A stretch of 9,019 nt of DNA from Phosphoribacter sp035448065 (GCA_035448065.1 DAOTIG010000133.1:1-9019); one strand, 5' to 3'; positions 1 to 7,067 are shown, numbered from the stretch's first letter. Numbers and translations: made by a program. Notes: generated from the sequence alone by a model not told the origin.

Positions 1-57
1 CCCCCTTCCCCGCGGCCCTCCCCCTTCCCCGGAGACCTCCACCTTCCCCGCCGCCCT
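1..57. repeat. 19-bp polypyrimidine tandem repeat, three copies
   Basis: Three consecutive 19-base units start at 1, 20 and 39. The first is CCCCCTTCCCCGCGGCCCT, and the others differ mainly at the centre of the G/C-rich second half. A degenerate C/T-rich fourth unit runs into the inverted repeat at 69. The plus strand is almost pure pyrimidine, so the minus strand carries many runs of three to five G. That composition favours G-quadruplex or triplex structure. The array may extend left of the window. The 19-base unit is not a multiple of three, which argues against a coding repeat. Confidence 0.75.
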
Positions 58-68
58 CCCCTCCCCCT

Positions 69-166
69 CCCGCGCGAAACGACGCCATGGCGTCGTTCCG
101 ACTGGATGGCGGCGCTACATCGACGCCACCCACTCGAAACGACGCCATGGCGTCGTTTCGCGCGGG
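69..166. repeat. Nested inverted repeat with two palindromes 60 bp apart
   Basis: Bases 75-100 and 135-160 are two copies of a 26-base element differing at one position (98). Copy two is a perfect palindrome, and both contain the core AACGACGCCATGGCGTCGTT. The whole block is also one large dyad centred between 117 and 118. Bases 69-97 pair perfectly with 138-166 over 29 bp, and the inner bases add about 16 more pairs with a few mismatches. The block could therefore form either two small cruciforms or one long hairpin. It may be the terminator of a gene to the left, a REP-like element, or an operator pair; the sequence does not decide between these. Confidence 0.9.
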
Positions 167-320
167 CGCCCAGACCCGGACCGGCCGCGGTCCCAGGAGC
201 GGCAGACCGGGGAGCGATCGCATCGGCGGACCTGAGCGTCTCGGGGCGGCCGGCGAGCCCACGGGGGTGGGGCGGGCGGCATACCGACACCGAGTCGGAA
301 CCACGGCTCACCCGGCGACG

Positions 321-335
321 TTGACCTGCGAGAAT
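321..335 (+). promoter_or_regulatory. Candidate ftsH promoter elements (weak)
   Basis: TTGACC at 321-326 resembles a -35 box but has no good -10 at the normal distance. GAGAAT at 330-335, directly preceded by TGC, resembles an extended -10 element and would start transcription near 342-344. That would give a leader of about 65 bases before the chosen ATG at 410. The two elements cannot serve the same promoter, so at most one is real. Confidence 0.25.
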
Positions 336-341
336 GTTCGG

Positions 342-363
342 GCGTGTGCGCGTGCGCGCGCGC
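342..363. other. 22-bp alternating purine-pyrimidine (Z-DNA-prone) tract
   Basis: Every base from 342 to 363 alternates purine and pyrimidine, using only CG and TG steps. This is the classic composition for left-handed Z-DNA under negative supercoiling. It lies in the probable ftsH leader, just after the promoter candidate and about 47 bases before the ATG. Confidence 0.7.
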
Positions 364-409
364 CGTCGCTGCCCACCACGAGGAAGGCCGGGGACCACCC
401 CGCACACTG

Positions 410-2521
410 ATGCAGACCAAGCGCCCCACCCGACGGATGCCGTGGTTCGGCTGGCTCTCAATCGGTCTCGTCGTGCTGCTCGGCACGTCGATGCTCTTCA
501 ACGACAGCGGCGGCTACACCCGGGTCGACACCTCGGCCGCGCTCGACCTCATCAAGAACGACAAGGTCGAGTCGGCTAAGCTGCTCAACAACGAGCGGCT
601 CGAGTTGGTCCTCAAGCCTGGTGAGACCTACTCCGACGGCCAGCGGGTCAAGGACGCGACCAAGCTCTACTCCTACTACGTCGAGGCCCGCGGGCCGCAG
701 CTCGTCACCGCGCTCGACGCGCACAAGCCGAGCAAGGGCTTCACCGACCAGATCGACACCCAGGGCTGGCTCGCCTCGACGCTGTCCTTCATGCTGCCGA
801 TGATCCTCGTGCTGGGGCTCTTCTGGTTCCTCATGGGGCAGATGCAGGGTGGTGGCAGCCGGGTCATGCAGTTCGGCAAGTCCCGTGCCAAGCTCGCCAG
901 CAAGGACATGCCCAAGGTCACCTTCGCCGACGTCGCCGGCGCCGACGAGGCGGTCGAGGAGCTGCACGAGATCAAGGAGTTCCTCCAGGACCCGGCCAAG
1001 TTCCTCGCGGTCGGCGCGAAGATCCCCAAGGGCGTGCTGCTCTACGGCCAGCCCGGCACCGGCAAGACCCTGCTGGCCCGCGCGGTGGCCGGCGAGGCCG
1101 GCGTCCCGTTCTACTCCATCTCCGGCTCGGACTTCGTCGAGATGTTCGTCGGTGTCGGCGCGAGCCGGGTCCGCGACCTCTTCGAGCAGGCCAAGAACAA
1201 CGCCCCGGCCATCGTCTTCGTCGACGAGATCGATGCCGTCGGTCGGCACCGCGGGGCCGGGCTCGGCGGTGGCCACGACGAGCGCGAGCAGACCCTCAAC
1301 CAGCTGCTCGTCGAGATGGACGGCTTCGACGTCAAGACCAACGTCATCCTCATCGCCGCCACCAACCGCCCCGACATCCTCGACCCTGCGCTGTTGCGTC
1401 CCGGCCGCTTCGACCGGCAGATCGCCGTCGAGGCCCCCGACATGCTCGGTCGGCACCGGATCCTGCAGGTGCACAGCCAGGGCAAGCCGATGGCGCCCGA
1501 CGTCGACCTGCTCGCCGTCGCCCGCCGCACGCCCGGCTTCACCGGGGCCGACCTCGCCAACGTCCTCAACGAGGCCGCCCTGCTCACTGCGCGCACCAAC
1601 AAGCGGATGATCGACAACCACGCGCTCGACGAGGCCATCGACCGGGTTGTCGCCGGCCCGCAGAAGCGCACCCGGATCATGTCCGCCAAGGAGCGCAAGA
1701 TCACGGCATACCACGAGGGCGGACACGCCATCGTTGCCGCAGCGCTCAACCACACCGACCCGGTGACCAAGGTGACGATCCTGCCGCGCGGGCGGGCACT
1801 CGGCTACACGATGGTCATGCCGCAGGACGACAAGTACTCCACGACCCGCAACGAGATCCTCGACCAGCTCGCCTACGCCCTCGGCGGCCGGGTGGCCGAG
1901 GAGATGGTCTTCCACGACCCGACGACCGGCGCCGCCAACGACATCGAGAAGGCCACCGCGATGGCCCGCAAGATGGTCATGGAGTACGGCATGAGCGAGC
2001 GGGTGGGGGCGATCAAGCTCGGCCAGGGCCAGGGCGAGGTCTTCCTCGGCCGCGACTACGGCCACCAGCGCGACTACTCCGAGGAGATCGCCGGCGTCGT
2101 CGACGAGGAGATCCGGCGGCTCATCGAGGCTGCTCACGACGAGGCGTGGCACGTCGTCAACGACAACCGCGACATCCTCGACAAGCTCGTGCTCGAGCTG
2201 CTCGACAAGGAGACCCTCGGCACCAAGGAGCTCGCCGAGATCTTCGCCCCGATCCGCAAGCGCCCGATGCGTCCGACCTGGCTGTCCAGCGAGGCGCGCA
2301 CGCTCTCCGACCGGCCGCCGGTGCTCACCCCGGCCGAGGAGGCCGCGAGCCGCAACGGTCATCGGATGCCGCCTCCTGGCAGCGCCAGCCAGGACCCGGC
2401 CGTGAGCGAGCAGATCGACCGGGCCGCGGTCGCCGGTGCCCACCCGTGGGCCGACGACCCGACCCAGCAGATCGCCCAGACGCCGCCGGCCGACCGCGTC
2501 GACCCGCTTCAGGGCCACTGA
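410..2521 (+). CDS. ftsH: ATP-dependent zinc metalloprotease FtsH
   Basis: FtsH is a membrane-anchored AAA+ protease that unfolds and degrades misfolded membrane proteins and some short-lived cytosolic regulators, working as a hexamer. The 703-residue protein shows a basic N-terminus, a first membrane helix (about 12-30), an extracytoplasmic domain, and a second helix (about 122-144). The AAA domain has Walker A GQPGTGKT at 213-220, Walker B ending DEID at 272-275, and the second region of homology with the arginine fingers from 318. The zinc site is HEGGH at 435-439 with the third ligand Asp511. Walker A has Gln where most FtsH proteins have Pro. The C-terminal tail is Pro/Ala-rich and variable, as usual in actinobacteria. 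I chose ATG 410 because it gives a normal basic-then-helix N-terminus; GTG 344 would add a Cys/Arg-rich extension unlike the family. No strong ribosome site is seen (AGGAAGG at 380-386 is far). It is the first gene of the fol operon. Confidence 0.97.
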   Translation: MQTKRPTRRMPWFGWLSIGLVVLLGTSMLFNDSGGYTRVDTSAALDLIKNDKVESAKLLNNERLELVLKPGETYSDGQRVKDATKLYSYYVEARGPQLVTALDAHKPSKGFTDQIDTQGWLASTLSFMLPMILVLGLFWFLMGQMQGGGSRVMQFGKSRAKLASKDMPKVTFADVAGADEAVEELHEIKEFLQDPAKFLAVGAKIPKGVLLYGQPGTGKTLLARAVAGEAGVPFYSISGSDFVEMFVGVGASRVRDLFEQAKNNAPAIVFVDEIDAVGRHRGAGLGGGHDEREQTLNQLLVEMDGFDVKTNVILIAATNRPDILDPALLRPGRFDRQIAVEAPDMLGRHRILQVHSQGKPMAPDVDLLAVARRTPGFTGADLANVLNEAALLTARTNKRMIDNHALDEAIDRVVAGPQKRTRIMSAKERKITAYHEGGHAIVAAALNHTDPVTKVTILPRGRALGYTMVMPQDDKYSTTRNEILDQLAYALGGRVAEEMVFHDPTTGAANDIEKATAMARKMVMEYGMSERVGAIKLGQGQGEVFLGRDYGHQRDYSEEIAGVVDEEIRRLIEAAHDEAWHVVNDNRDILDKLVLELLDKETLGTKELAEIFAPIRKRPMRPTWLSSEARTLSDRPPVLTPAEEAASRNGHRMPPPGSASQDPAVSEQIDRAAVAGAHPWADDPTQQIAQTPPADRVDPLQGH

Positions 2522-2526
2522 TCGGT

Positions 2527-3099
2527 ATGCCGGTCGATCACGCCCGCGCGGAGGCCGCGGTCCGCGAGCTGCTCATCGCCGTCGGCGAGGACCCGGACCG
2601 AGAGGGCTTGCGGGAGACGCCGGCTCGGGTCGCCCGGGCCTACGAGGAGGTCTTCGCCGGCCTCGACGGCAGCGCCGAGCAGGTGCTCTCGACGACCTTC
2701 GACATCGACCACGACGAGATGATCCTCGTGCGCGACATCGAGGTCTACTCGACCTGCGAGCACCACCTCGTGCCCTTCCACGGGGTCGCCCACGTCGGCT
2801 ACATCCCGGCCAAGGACGGCAAGGTCACCGGGCTGTCCAAGATCGCCCGGCTCGTCGACCTCTTCGCCAAGCGGCCGCAGGTGCAGGAGCGGCTCACCAG
2901 CCAGATCGCCGACGCGCTCGTCGAGCACCTGCACGTGCAGGGCGCGATCGTCGTCGTCGAGTGCGAGCACCTGTGCATGTCGATGCGCGGGGTGAAGAAG
3001 CCCGGCTCTCGCACCATCACCTCGGCGGTGCGCGGGCAGCTGCGCTCGCCGGCCACCCGGGCCGAGGCGATGAGCCTGCTGCTCGGCGGCAAGCGGTAG
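2527..3099 (+). CDS. folE: GTP cyclohydrolase I
   Basis: FolE converts GTP to 7,8-dihydroneopterin triphosphate plus formate, the first step of tetrahydrofolate synthesis, in the cytosol. The protein has 190 residues, close to mycobacterial FolE, which it resembles throughout. The zinc site is visible as CEHH at 77-80 (Cys77, His80) and Cys150 in the ECEHLCMSMRG segment (His148 adjacent). The GTP-binding stretch VGYIP and the SKIARLVD helix are intact. The ATG at 2527 follows the ftsH stop by only five bases and lies inside a GTATGCCG motif. The preceding AGGGCC is a weak ribosome site, so translation is probably coupled to ftsH. No in-frame start nearer the family's conserved region fits better. 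Confidence 0.97.
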   Translation: MPVDHARAEAAVRELLIAVGEDPDREGLRETPARVARAYEEVFAGLDGSAEQVLSTTFDIDHDEMILVRDIEVYSTCEHHLVPFHGVAHVGYIPAKDGKVTGLSKIARLVDLFAKRPQVQERLTSQIADALVEHLHVQGAIVVVECEHLCMSMRGVKKPGSRTITSAVRGQLRSPATRAEAMSLLLGGKR

Positions 3100-3103
3100 C
3101 CAC

Positions 3104-3955
3104 GTGACCCTGCTCGGCGACGGCACGCGCACCCTGGTCATGGGGGTCGTCAACGTCACCCCCGACTCGTTCAGCGACGGCGGAGCATGGTTCGAGCCCG
3201 ATGCCGCAGTCACGCACGGGCGACGGCTGCTCGCCGACGGGGCCGACCTGCTCGACGTCGGCGGTGAGTCGACTCGCCCTGGGGCGCAACGGCCCTCGAC
3301 CGACGAGGAGCTGGCGCGGGTGCTGCCGGTGGTCGCCGAGCTGGCCCGCTCCGGTGCCGTCGTCTCGGTTGACACGATGCGCGCCGAGGTCGCCGCGGCC
3401 GCCATCGACGCCGGCGCTGCCCTCGTCAACGACGTGAGCGGGGGGCTTGCCGACCCCGACATGCTCGCTCTCGTCGCCGCCCGCGGCGTGCCCTACATCG
3501 CGATGCACTGGCGGGGCCACTCGGCCGACATGCAGCGCCGCGCGGCATACGACGACGTCGTCGCAGAGGTATGCTGCGAGCTCGCCCAGCGCCGCGATGC
3601 CGCGTTGGCCGCTGGGATCGAGGCCGAGCGACTCGTGCTCGACCCGGGGCTCGGCTTCGCCAAGCTGTTCGAGCACAACTGGGTACTGCTGGCGAATCTC
3701 GCTGCGCTGCAAGGGCTCGGCCAGCGCGTGCTCGTCGGCGCCTCGCGCAAGGCCTTCCTCGGCCGGGTGGGGCGCCCCGACGGCGTCGAGCCACGGCCGG
3801 CGCTCGAGCGGGATGCCGCGACCGCCGCGACCTCGGTGCTCGCGGCCCAGGCCGGCGTGTGGGGGGTGCGCGTGCACGACGTGCGCAGCACGCGCGATGC
3901 CCTCGACGTGCTCGAGGCGCAGCAGGCCGCTGGGAGACGGGCGGCCGGCTCGTGA
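3104..3955 (+). CDS. folP: Dihydropteroate synthase
   Basis: FolP condenses 6-hydroxymethyl-7,8-dihydropterin diphosphate with p-aminobenzoate to give dihydropteroate; it is the sulfonamide target. The 283-residue TIM-barrel protein carries both family signatures: NVTPDSFSDGG from residue 17, and DVGGESTRPG at 51-60. Other pterin and phosphate contacts are present: Asp90 (SVDT), Asn109 (VND), Asp180 and Lys187 (LDPGLGFAK), Arg215-Lys216 (SRK) and Arg256/His258 (RVHDV). The GTG start lies four bases after the folE stop and just before the conserved first strand. Its stop overlaps the next start in the four bases GTGA, indicating translational coupling. I see no unusual substitution in the active site. 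Confidence 0.96.
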   Translation: MTLLGDGTRTLVMGVVNVTPDSFSDGGAWFEPDAAVTHGRRLLADGADLLDVGGESTRPGAQRPSTDEELARVLPVVAELARSGAVVSVDTMRAEVAAAAIDAGAALVNDVSGGLADPDMLALVAARGVPYIAMHWRGHSADMQRRAAYDDVVAEVCCELAQRRDAALAAGIEAERLVLDPGLGFAKLFEHNWVLLANLAALQGLGQRVLVGASRKAFLGRVGRPDGVEPRPALERDAATAATSVLAAQAGVWGVRVHDVRSTRDALDVLEAQQAAGRRAAGS

Positions 3956-4854
3956 CCGGGCGCCTCGACGAGATCCGACTGCTCGGCGTGCGCGGCACGG
4001 GCCACCACGGCGTCTTCGAGCACGAGCGCCGCGACGGGCAGACCTTCCTCGTCGACGTCGTCCTCTCGCTCGACCTCGGCCCGGCCGGTCGCACCGACGC
4101 CCTGGCCGACACCGTGCACTACGGCGAGCTCGCCGAGGCCGTGGTGCGACGGATCGAGGGCGAGCCCTACGACCTCATCGAGAGCCTGGCCGCCCGGATC
4201 GCCGAGGACACCCTGCTCGACGCGCGGGTCGCCGCGGTCGAGGTGACCGTGCACAAGCCGCAGGCGCCGATCAGCGTGCCCTTCGGCGACGTGCAGGTCG
4301 TCGTGCGCCGGGAGCGTGGGGTTCCGGTCGTCGTCGCCATCGGGGCCAACCTCGGCGACCCGCTGGCCACGCTCACCGCGGCGGTCAGGGCTCTCGGCGA
4401 GCTGCGCGGCTTCACTCGGGTGGCGGTCTCACCGCTCGTCGAGTCCGACCCGGTCGGTGGCGTGGCGCAGGCGGCATACCTCAACGGCGTCGTGCTCGGG
4501 AGGTGGGCTGGCTCGCCGCGTGAGCTGTTGCGCGAGCTGCACGCCATCGAGCACCGGCATGGGCGCACTCGCGAGCTTCGTTGGGGCCCAAGGACACTCG
4601 ATCTCGACCTCGTTCAGTTTGGCATGCCGGGCAGCGCCGAGGAGCGGCTGTCGACCGACGCTGATCTCCTCCTGCCGCACCCGCGGGCCGCCGAGCGGGC
4701 TTTCATGCTCGCGCCCTGGTCGGCCGTCGACGCCACCGCGATGGCGCGGCTCGGCCCGACCGTGGCCGACGAGATCGCTCCCGTCGGCCAGCTGCTCGAG
4801 GCGATCGACAGCTCCGGGGTGCGTCCCGGCCCGTCGTGGGGGCGCGCATGGTGA
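3952..4854 (+). CDS. folBK: Bifunctional dihydroneopterin aldolase / HPPK (FolB-FolK fusion)
   Basis: One 300-residue chain contains two folate enzymes. Residues 1 to about 121 are dihydroneopterin aldolase, which cleaves dihydroneopterin to 6-hydroxymethyl-dihydropterin and glycolaldehyde. They show HGVFEHE (19-25), Tyr57, the pterin-anchoring Glu77 (IES) and the catalytic Lys102 in VHKPQAP. From about residue 124 follows hydroxymethyldihydropterin pyrophosphokinase, which opens with VAIGANLGD (128-136) and has the signature RWGPRTLDLDL (210-220); Asp217 and Asp219 bind magnesium. The two domains are joined by only a few residues (RRERGVP, 119-125) with no stop codon. In many actinobacteria these are two adjacent genes. 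Physical fusion would let the FolB product pass to FolK. The GTG start overlaps the folP stop. Confidence 0.95.
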   Translation: MTGRLDEIRLLGVRGTGHHGVFEHERRDGQTFLVDVVLSLDLGPAGRTDALADTVHYGELAEAVVRRIEGEPYDLIESLAARIAEDTLLDARVAAVEVTVHKPQAPISVPFGDVQVVVRRERGVPVVVAIGANLGDPLATLTAAVRALGELRGFTRVAVSPLVESDPVGGVAQAAYLNGVVLGRWAGSPRELLRELHAIEHRHGRTRELRWGPRTLDLDLVQFGMPGSAEERLSTDADLLLPHPRAAERAFMLAPWSAVDATAMARLGPTVADEIAPVGQLLEAIDSSGVRPGPSWGRAW

Positions 4855-5327
4855 GCGAGCACGGGCTGCGGCCGAGGTGGGTCGGGCTCGTCGGCGTCGT
4901 CGTGCTCGTCCTTGCGCTGGTCGTGCTGCGGGTCAGCGGGATGAGCCCTGCCGTCCCGGCGTGGCCGGCGAGCCTCGTCGTGCTGCTTATGGCGGCCGTC
5001 GTCGTCGGGATCGGCGTGCCGGTGCGACGACTGCGTCAGGGTCGGGCCACCCGGCCGGTGAGCCCGCTGTGGGCCGCGCGGGCGCTCGTGCTCGGGCAGG
5101 CGGCCGCGCTCACCGGCGCAGCTCTGGCCGGGTGGTATGCCGCGCAGGCCCTGCTGCTCGTCCCCGACGCCGACGTCGACTCGCAGCGGGCTCGCGTCTG
5201 GGTGCTCACGCTGCTGGCCGCCGTGAGCGTCGGGCTCGCGGTCGCGGGGCTGCTCGCCCAGCGGATGTGCCGGATCGACGAGGACCCGCGCCACCCTGCT
5301 GGCGACGAGGACGACGAGGTGGACTGA
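4848..5327 (+). CDS. DUF3180 family four-helix membrane protein
   Basis: This 159-residue protein has four hydrophobic segments: about 12-31, 39-58, 77-98 plus flank, and 117-137. The loops are Arg-rich (60-69) and the C-terminal tail is acidic and presumably cytoplasmic. Length, topology and position directly after folK match the DUF3180 family, conserved in actinobacterial fol clusters but of unknown function. The start is uncertain: ATG 4848 overlaps the folBK stop by seven bases, while GTG 4851 would give the GTGA overlap used by folP/folBK. GTG 4836 is also possible. A role linked to folate or pantothenate metabolism is guilt by association only; no catalytic motif is visible. Confidence 0.85.
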   Translation: MVSEHGLRPRWVGLVGVVVLVLALVVLRVSGMSPAVPAWPASLVVLLMAAVVVGIGVPVRRLRQGRATRPVSPLWAARALVLGQAAALTGAALAGWYAAQALLLVPDADVDSQRARVWVLTLLAAVSVGLAVAGLLAQRMCRIDEDPRHPAGDEDDEVD

Positions 5328-5331
5328 CCCG

Positions 5332-5376
5332 GTGGAGGTATTCCGCGGGGCTCCGGGCCCCGCCGAATACCTCCAC
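5332..5376. terminator. Bidirectional hairpin terminator between convergent genes
   Basis: GTGGAGGTATTC (5332-5343) pairs perfectly with GAATACCTCCAC (5365-5376). After one C-C mismatch, GCGGGGC (5345-5351) pairs with GCCCCGC (5357-5363) around a five-base loop. There is no U-tract, as is common for actinobacterial terminators. It starts five bases after the DUF3180 stop and ends seven bases before the stop of the minus-strand lipoprotein gene, so it can serve both transcripts. Confidence 0.85.
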
Positions 5377-5382
5377 TCGCGG

Positions 5383-5928
5383 CTACTTGTAGGCGTCCCC
5401 GCCGACCTGGCCGAGGGTGGGGGTGAGGAAGCCGCCGGCGACCCAGGTGGTGCCGGCCCGCACGTACTTCGTCTTGCGGATCGCCTCGGTGAGCGCGAGG
5501 TAGCGCTCGTCGGGGGTGCCGGTGTACCAGAGGTAGAGCGCCTCGCCACCGGCGAGCTTGCTCGGGCAGACGACCGCGGCCGGGCCCGACGGACCGGCCG
5601 GGATCTCGATCGGCGTCACCGCCGCCGTGCACTGGAAGGCGCGGGGGAGGTCGGCGACCGAGCGGATCGCGGCGGTGTCGACCCCGCTCGGGGCGCTGGA
5701 CAGCACCGGCGGGAAGGCCCCGAGCGTGCTCGTCGTCGGCGGCAGGCTCACCGTCGTGGACTTGCCCGGCTTGCCGCTCGTCGTGGCCGGTTTTGAGCTC
5801 TTGGCTGCCGACGGCGCGCTGGTGCTCGACGGGGTTGCCCCACCGTCGCGGGACACGCAGGCCGTGAGCGCGACGGCGCAGGCGAGTGCCAGCCCCGCCG
5901 AGAACGCTTGTCTCCCAACGAACTTCAC
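5383..5928 (-). CDS. Small secreted lipoprotein of unknown function
   Basis: The 181-residue product begins MKFVGRQ, followed by a hydrophobic stretch ending in the lipobox LTAC, so Cys24 is the predicted lipid anchor after signal peptidase II cleavage. A Ser/Thr/Pro/Lys-rich linker (about 25-75) leads to a C-terminal domain with two cysteines (FQC and VVC contexts) that could form a disulfide, and a conserved-looking end rich in Tyr/Trp/Thr. I do not recognise a named family. The GTG start overlaps the TGA of the NuoD-like gene (bases 5925-5928), with GGGGGA nine bases upstream as ribosome site, so it is probably translated with it. A longer reading frame exists upstream, but it would bury the signal peptide. 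Confidence 0.8.
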   Translation of the reverse strand: MKFVGRQAFSAGLALACAVALTACVSRDGGATPSSTSAPSAAKSSKPATTSGKPGKSTTVSLPPTTSTLGAFPPVLSSAPSGVDTAAIRSVADLPRAFQCTAAVTPIEIPAGPSGPAAVVCPSKLAGGEALYLWYTGTPDERYLALTEAIRKTKYVRAGTTWVAGGFLTPTLGQVGGDAYK

Positions 5929-7067
5929 TTGTCGACATCCCCCATGACGACGAAGACGGAACCGAGCACGGTGGCCAGGTCGGCCAGGTCGGTGCCCGGC
6001 AGGAGCTCGGCGAGCAGCCCCACATGGGCGAAGGACGGTGTGCGCAGCGCCAACCGCCACGGCACCTTGTCACCGGTGGAGACCAGCCAGCAGCCGGCCG
6101 CGCCGAGAGGGCTCTCGAGGGCGGCATACCAGTCGCCCTCGGGCACCCGCAGCACCTTGGGCAGTCGCACCGACACCGAGCCGTCGAGCTGCTCGATCCG
6201 GTCGAGGCAGCGGCTGACGAGCTCGAGGCTCACCTCGACTTCGTCGATGAGCACGTCGATCCGAGCAGCCACGTCGCCGGCGCTGCCGGTCACGACGTGC
6301 CGTGCCTCGACGAGCTCGGCATAGCCCACGCGCGGGTCGTCGCGCCGCAGGTCGAGGTCGACCCCGCTGGCCCGAGCCATCGGGCCACTCGCTCCGAACG
6401 CCAGCGCCGTCTCGGCGTTGAGCACGCCCAAACCCGTTGTCCGAGAGCGAAACTCGTCACCGGCGAAGACCGCACATCTTTCCCGCGCCTCGGCCTGCGC
6501 CGCCTCGACGGTATGCCGCGCGCGCACCACCCAGCCCTGGGGCAGGTCCGCACGCAGCCCACCGACCTGGACGATCATGTGGTGCATCCGCGCCCCGGAC
6601 ACCTCGGCGACCAGGGTGACGAGGCGCTCGAGCGGCTCGGCGAGTGGCAGCCCATCGCCGGCCAGCGCGCTGAGGAAGGTGAGATGGCTGGTCACCCGGG
6701 ATAGCTCGGCCAGTGCGAGTCGGATCCAGCGGGCTCGCTCGGGCACCTCGAGACCCAGCGCGTCCTCGACGACCGAGGCGATGAGCAGCTCACCGACGAC
6801 CGGCCCGAGCCAGTCGTGCCGGTTGGCGAGCACGAGGATCTGCCGGTAGTCGCGCACCTCGAAGAGCTTCTCCGCCCCGCGGTGCACGAGCCCGACCTGC
6901 GGGTCGGCGGCCACGATCGTCGTGCCGTCGACGGTCAGCGTGAGCCGCAGCGAGCCGTGTCCGAGCGGGTGCCCGGCGGGCAGCCGGATCGGCAGGTCGA
7001 CCAGGCCGGCCGTCGCCACGGGCCCGGTCGCAGCGGTGAGCTGCTCGAGGACGGGGGCGGGCGGCAT
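5925..7067 (-). CDS. Orphan NuoD-like protein (complex I 49-kDa subunit family)
   Basis: The 380-residue protein aligns from end to end with NADH-quinone oxidoreductase subunit D, including HPxxHG (33-38), the VHRGAEK segment (61-67), LSRVTSHL (122-129), GARMHH, a RASGVDLDLR stretch, and the family's C-terminal ending MGDVDK. Against Thermus Nqo4 from memory, the quinone-pocket His38 is kept (His37 here), and so is the nearby Asp (Asp138). The quinone-binding Tyr87 is replaced by Trp86. No nuoA-C or nuoE-N genes flank it, so it is not part of a normal nuo operon. It may be a complex I paralogue with a different partner or an altered quinone site. The ATG lies inside a CGGCATAC motif, seven bases after the imperfect -10 CAGACT. 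Confidence 0.88.
   Translation of the reverse strand: MPPAPVLEQLTAATGPVATAGLVDLPIRLPAGHPLGHGSLRLTLTVDGTTIVAADPQVGLVHRGAEKLFEVRDYRQILVLANRHDWLGPVVGELLIASVVEDALGLEVPERARWIRLALAELSRVTSHLTFLSALAGDGLPLAEPLERLVTLVAEVSGARMHHMIVQVGGLRADLPQGWVVRARHTVEAAQAEARERCAVFAGDEFRSRTTGLGVLNAETALAFGASGPMARASGVDLDLRRDDPRVGYAELVEARHVVTGSAGDVAARIDVLIDEVEVSLELVSRCLDRIEQLDGSVSVRLPKVLRVPEGDWYAALESPLGAAGCWLVSTGDKVPWRLALRTPSFAHVGLLAELLPGTDLADLATVLGSVFVVMGDVDK

Larger units (their letters stand above)
1..409. other. Non-coding stretch upstream of ftsH
   Basis: I find no supportable gene here. Open frames cross the region on both strands, but their translations are low-complexity Arg/Pro/Ala-rich sequence typical of random GC-rich frames, with no recognisable domain. 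In many actinobacteria tilS and hpt lie before ftsH; neither is visible, so any such gene ends left of base 1. The stretch holds the tandem repeat (1-57), the nested palindromes (69-166), one CGGCATAC motif (277-284), a weak promoter candidate (321-335) and an alternating purine-pyrimidine tract (342-363). Confidence 0.65.

Noticed and set aside
69..166. CRISPR-like repeat array
   Set aside because: Only two copies of the 26-base element are present, each is a full palindrome, the interval between them pairs with itself rather than acting as a unique spacer, and no cas gene is in the window.
344..409. GTG 344 as the ftsH start, giving a 22-residue extension
   Set aside because: The extension is rich in Cys, Ala and Arg with no counterpart in the family, and it is encoded by the alternating CG/TG tract. 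ATG 410 gives a typical N-terminus.
87..410. Small plus- and minus-strand open frames in the upstream region
   Set aside because: Their starts fall inside the palindromes (the CCATGG core), the products are Arg/Pro-rich with no family resemblance, and no ribosome site supports them.
458..2518. A 686-codon open frame on the minus strand opposite ftsH
   Set aside because: It is a shadow of ftsH in GC-rich DNA: its composition is Asp/Val/Gly/Leu/Arg-biased without any domain, while the plus strand encodes an unmistakable FtsH.
2509..3462. Minus-strand open frames opposite folE and folP
   Set aside because: Shadows of conserved folate genes; no recognisable domain.
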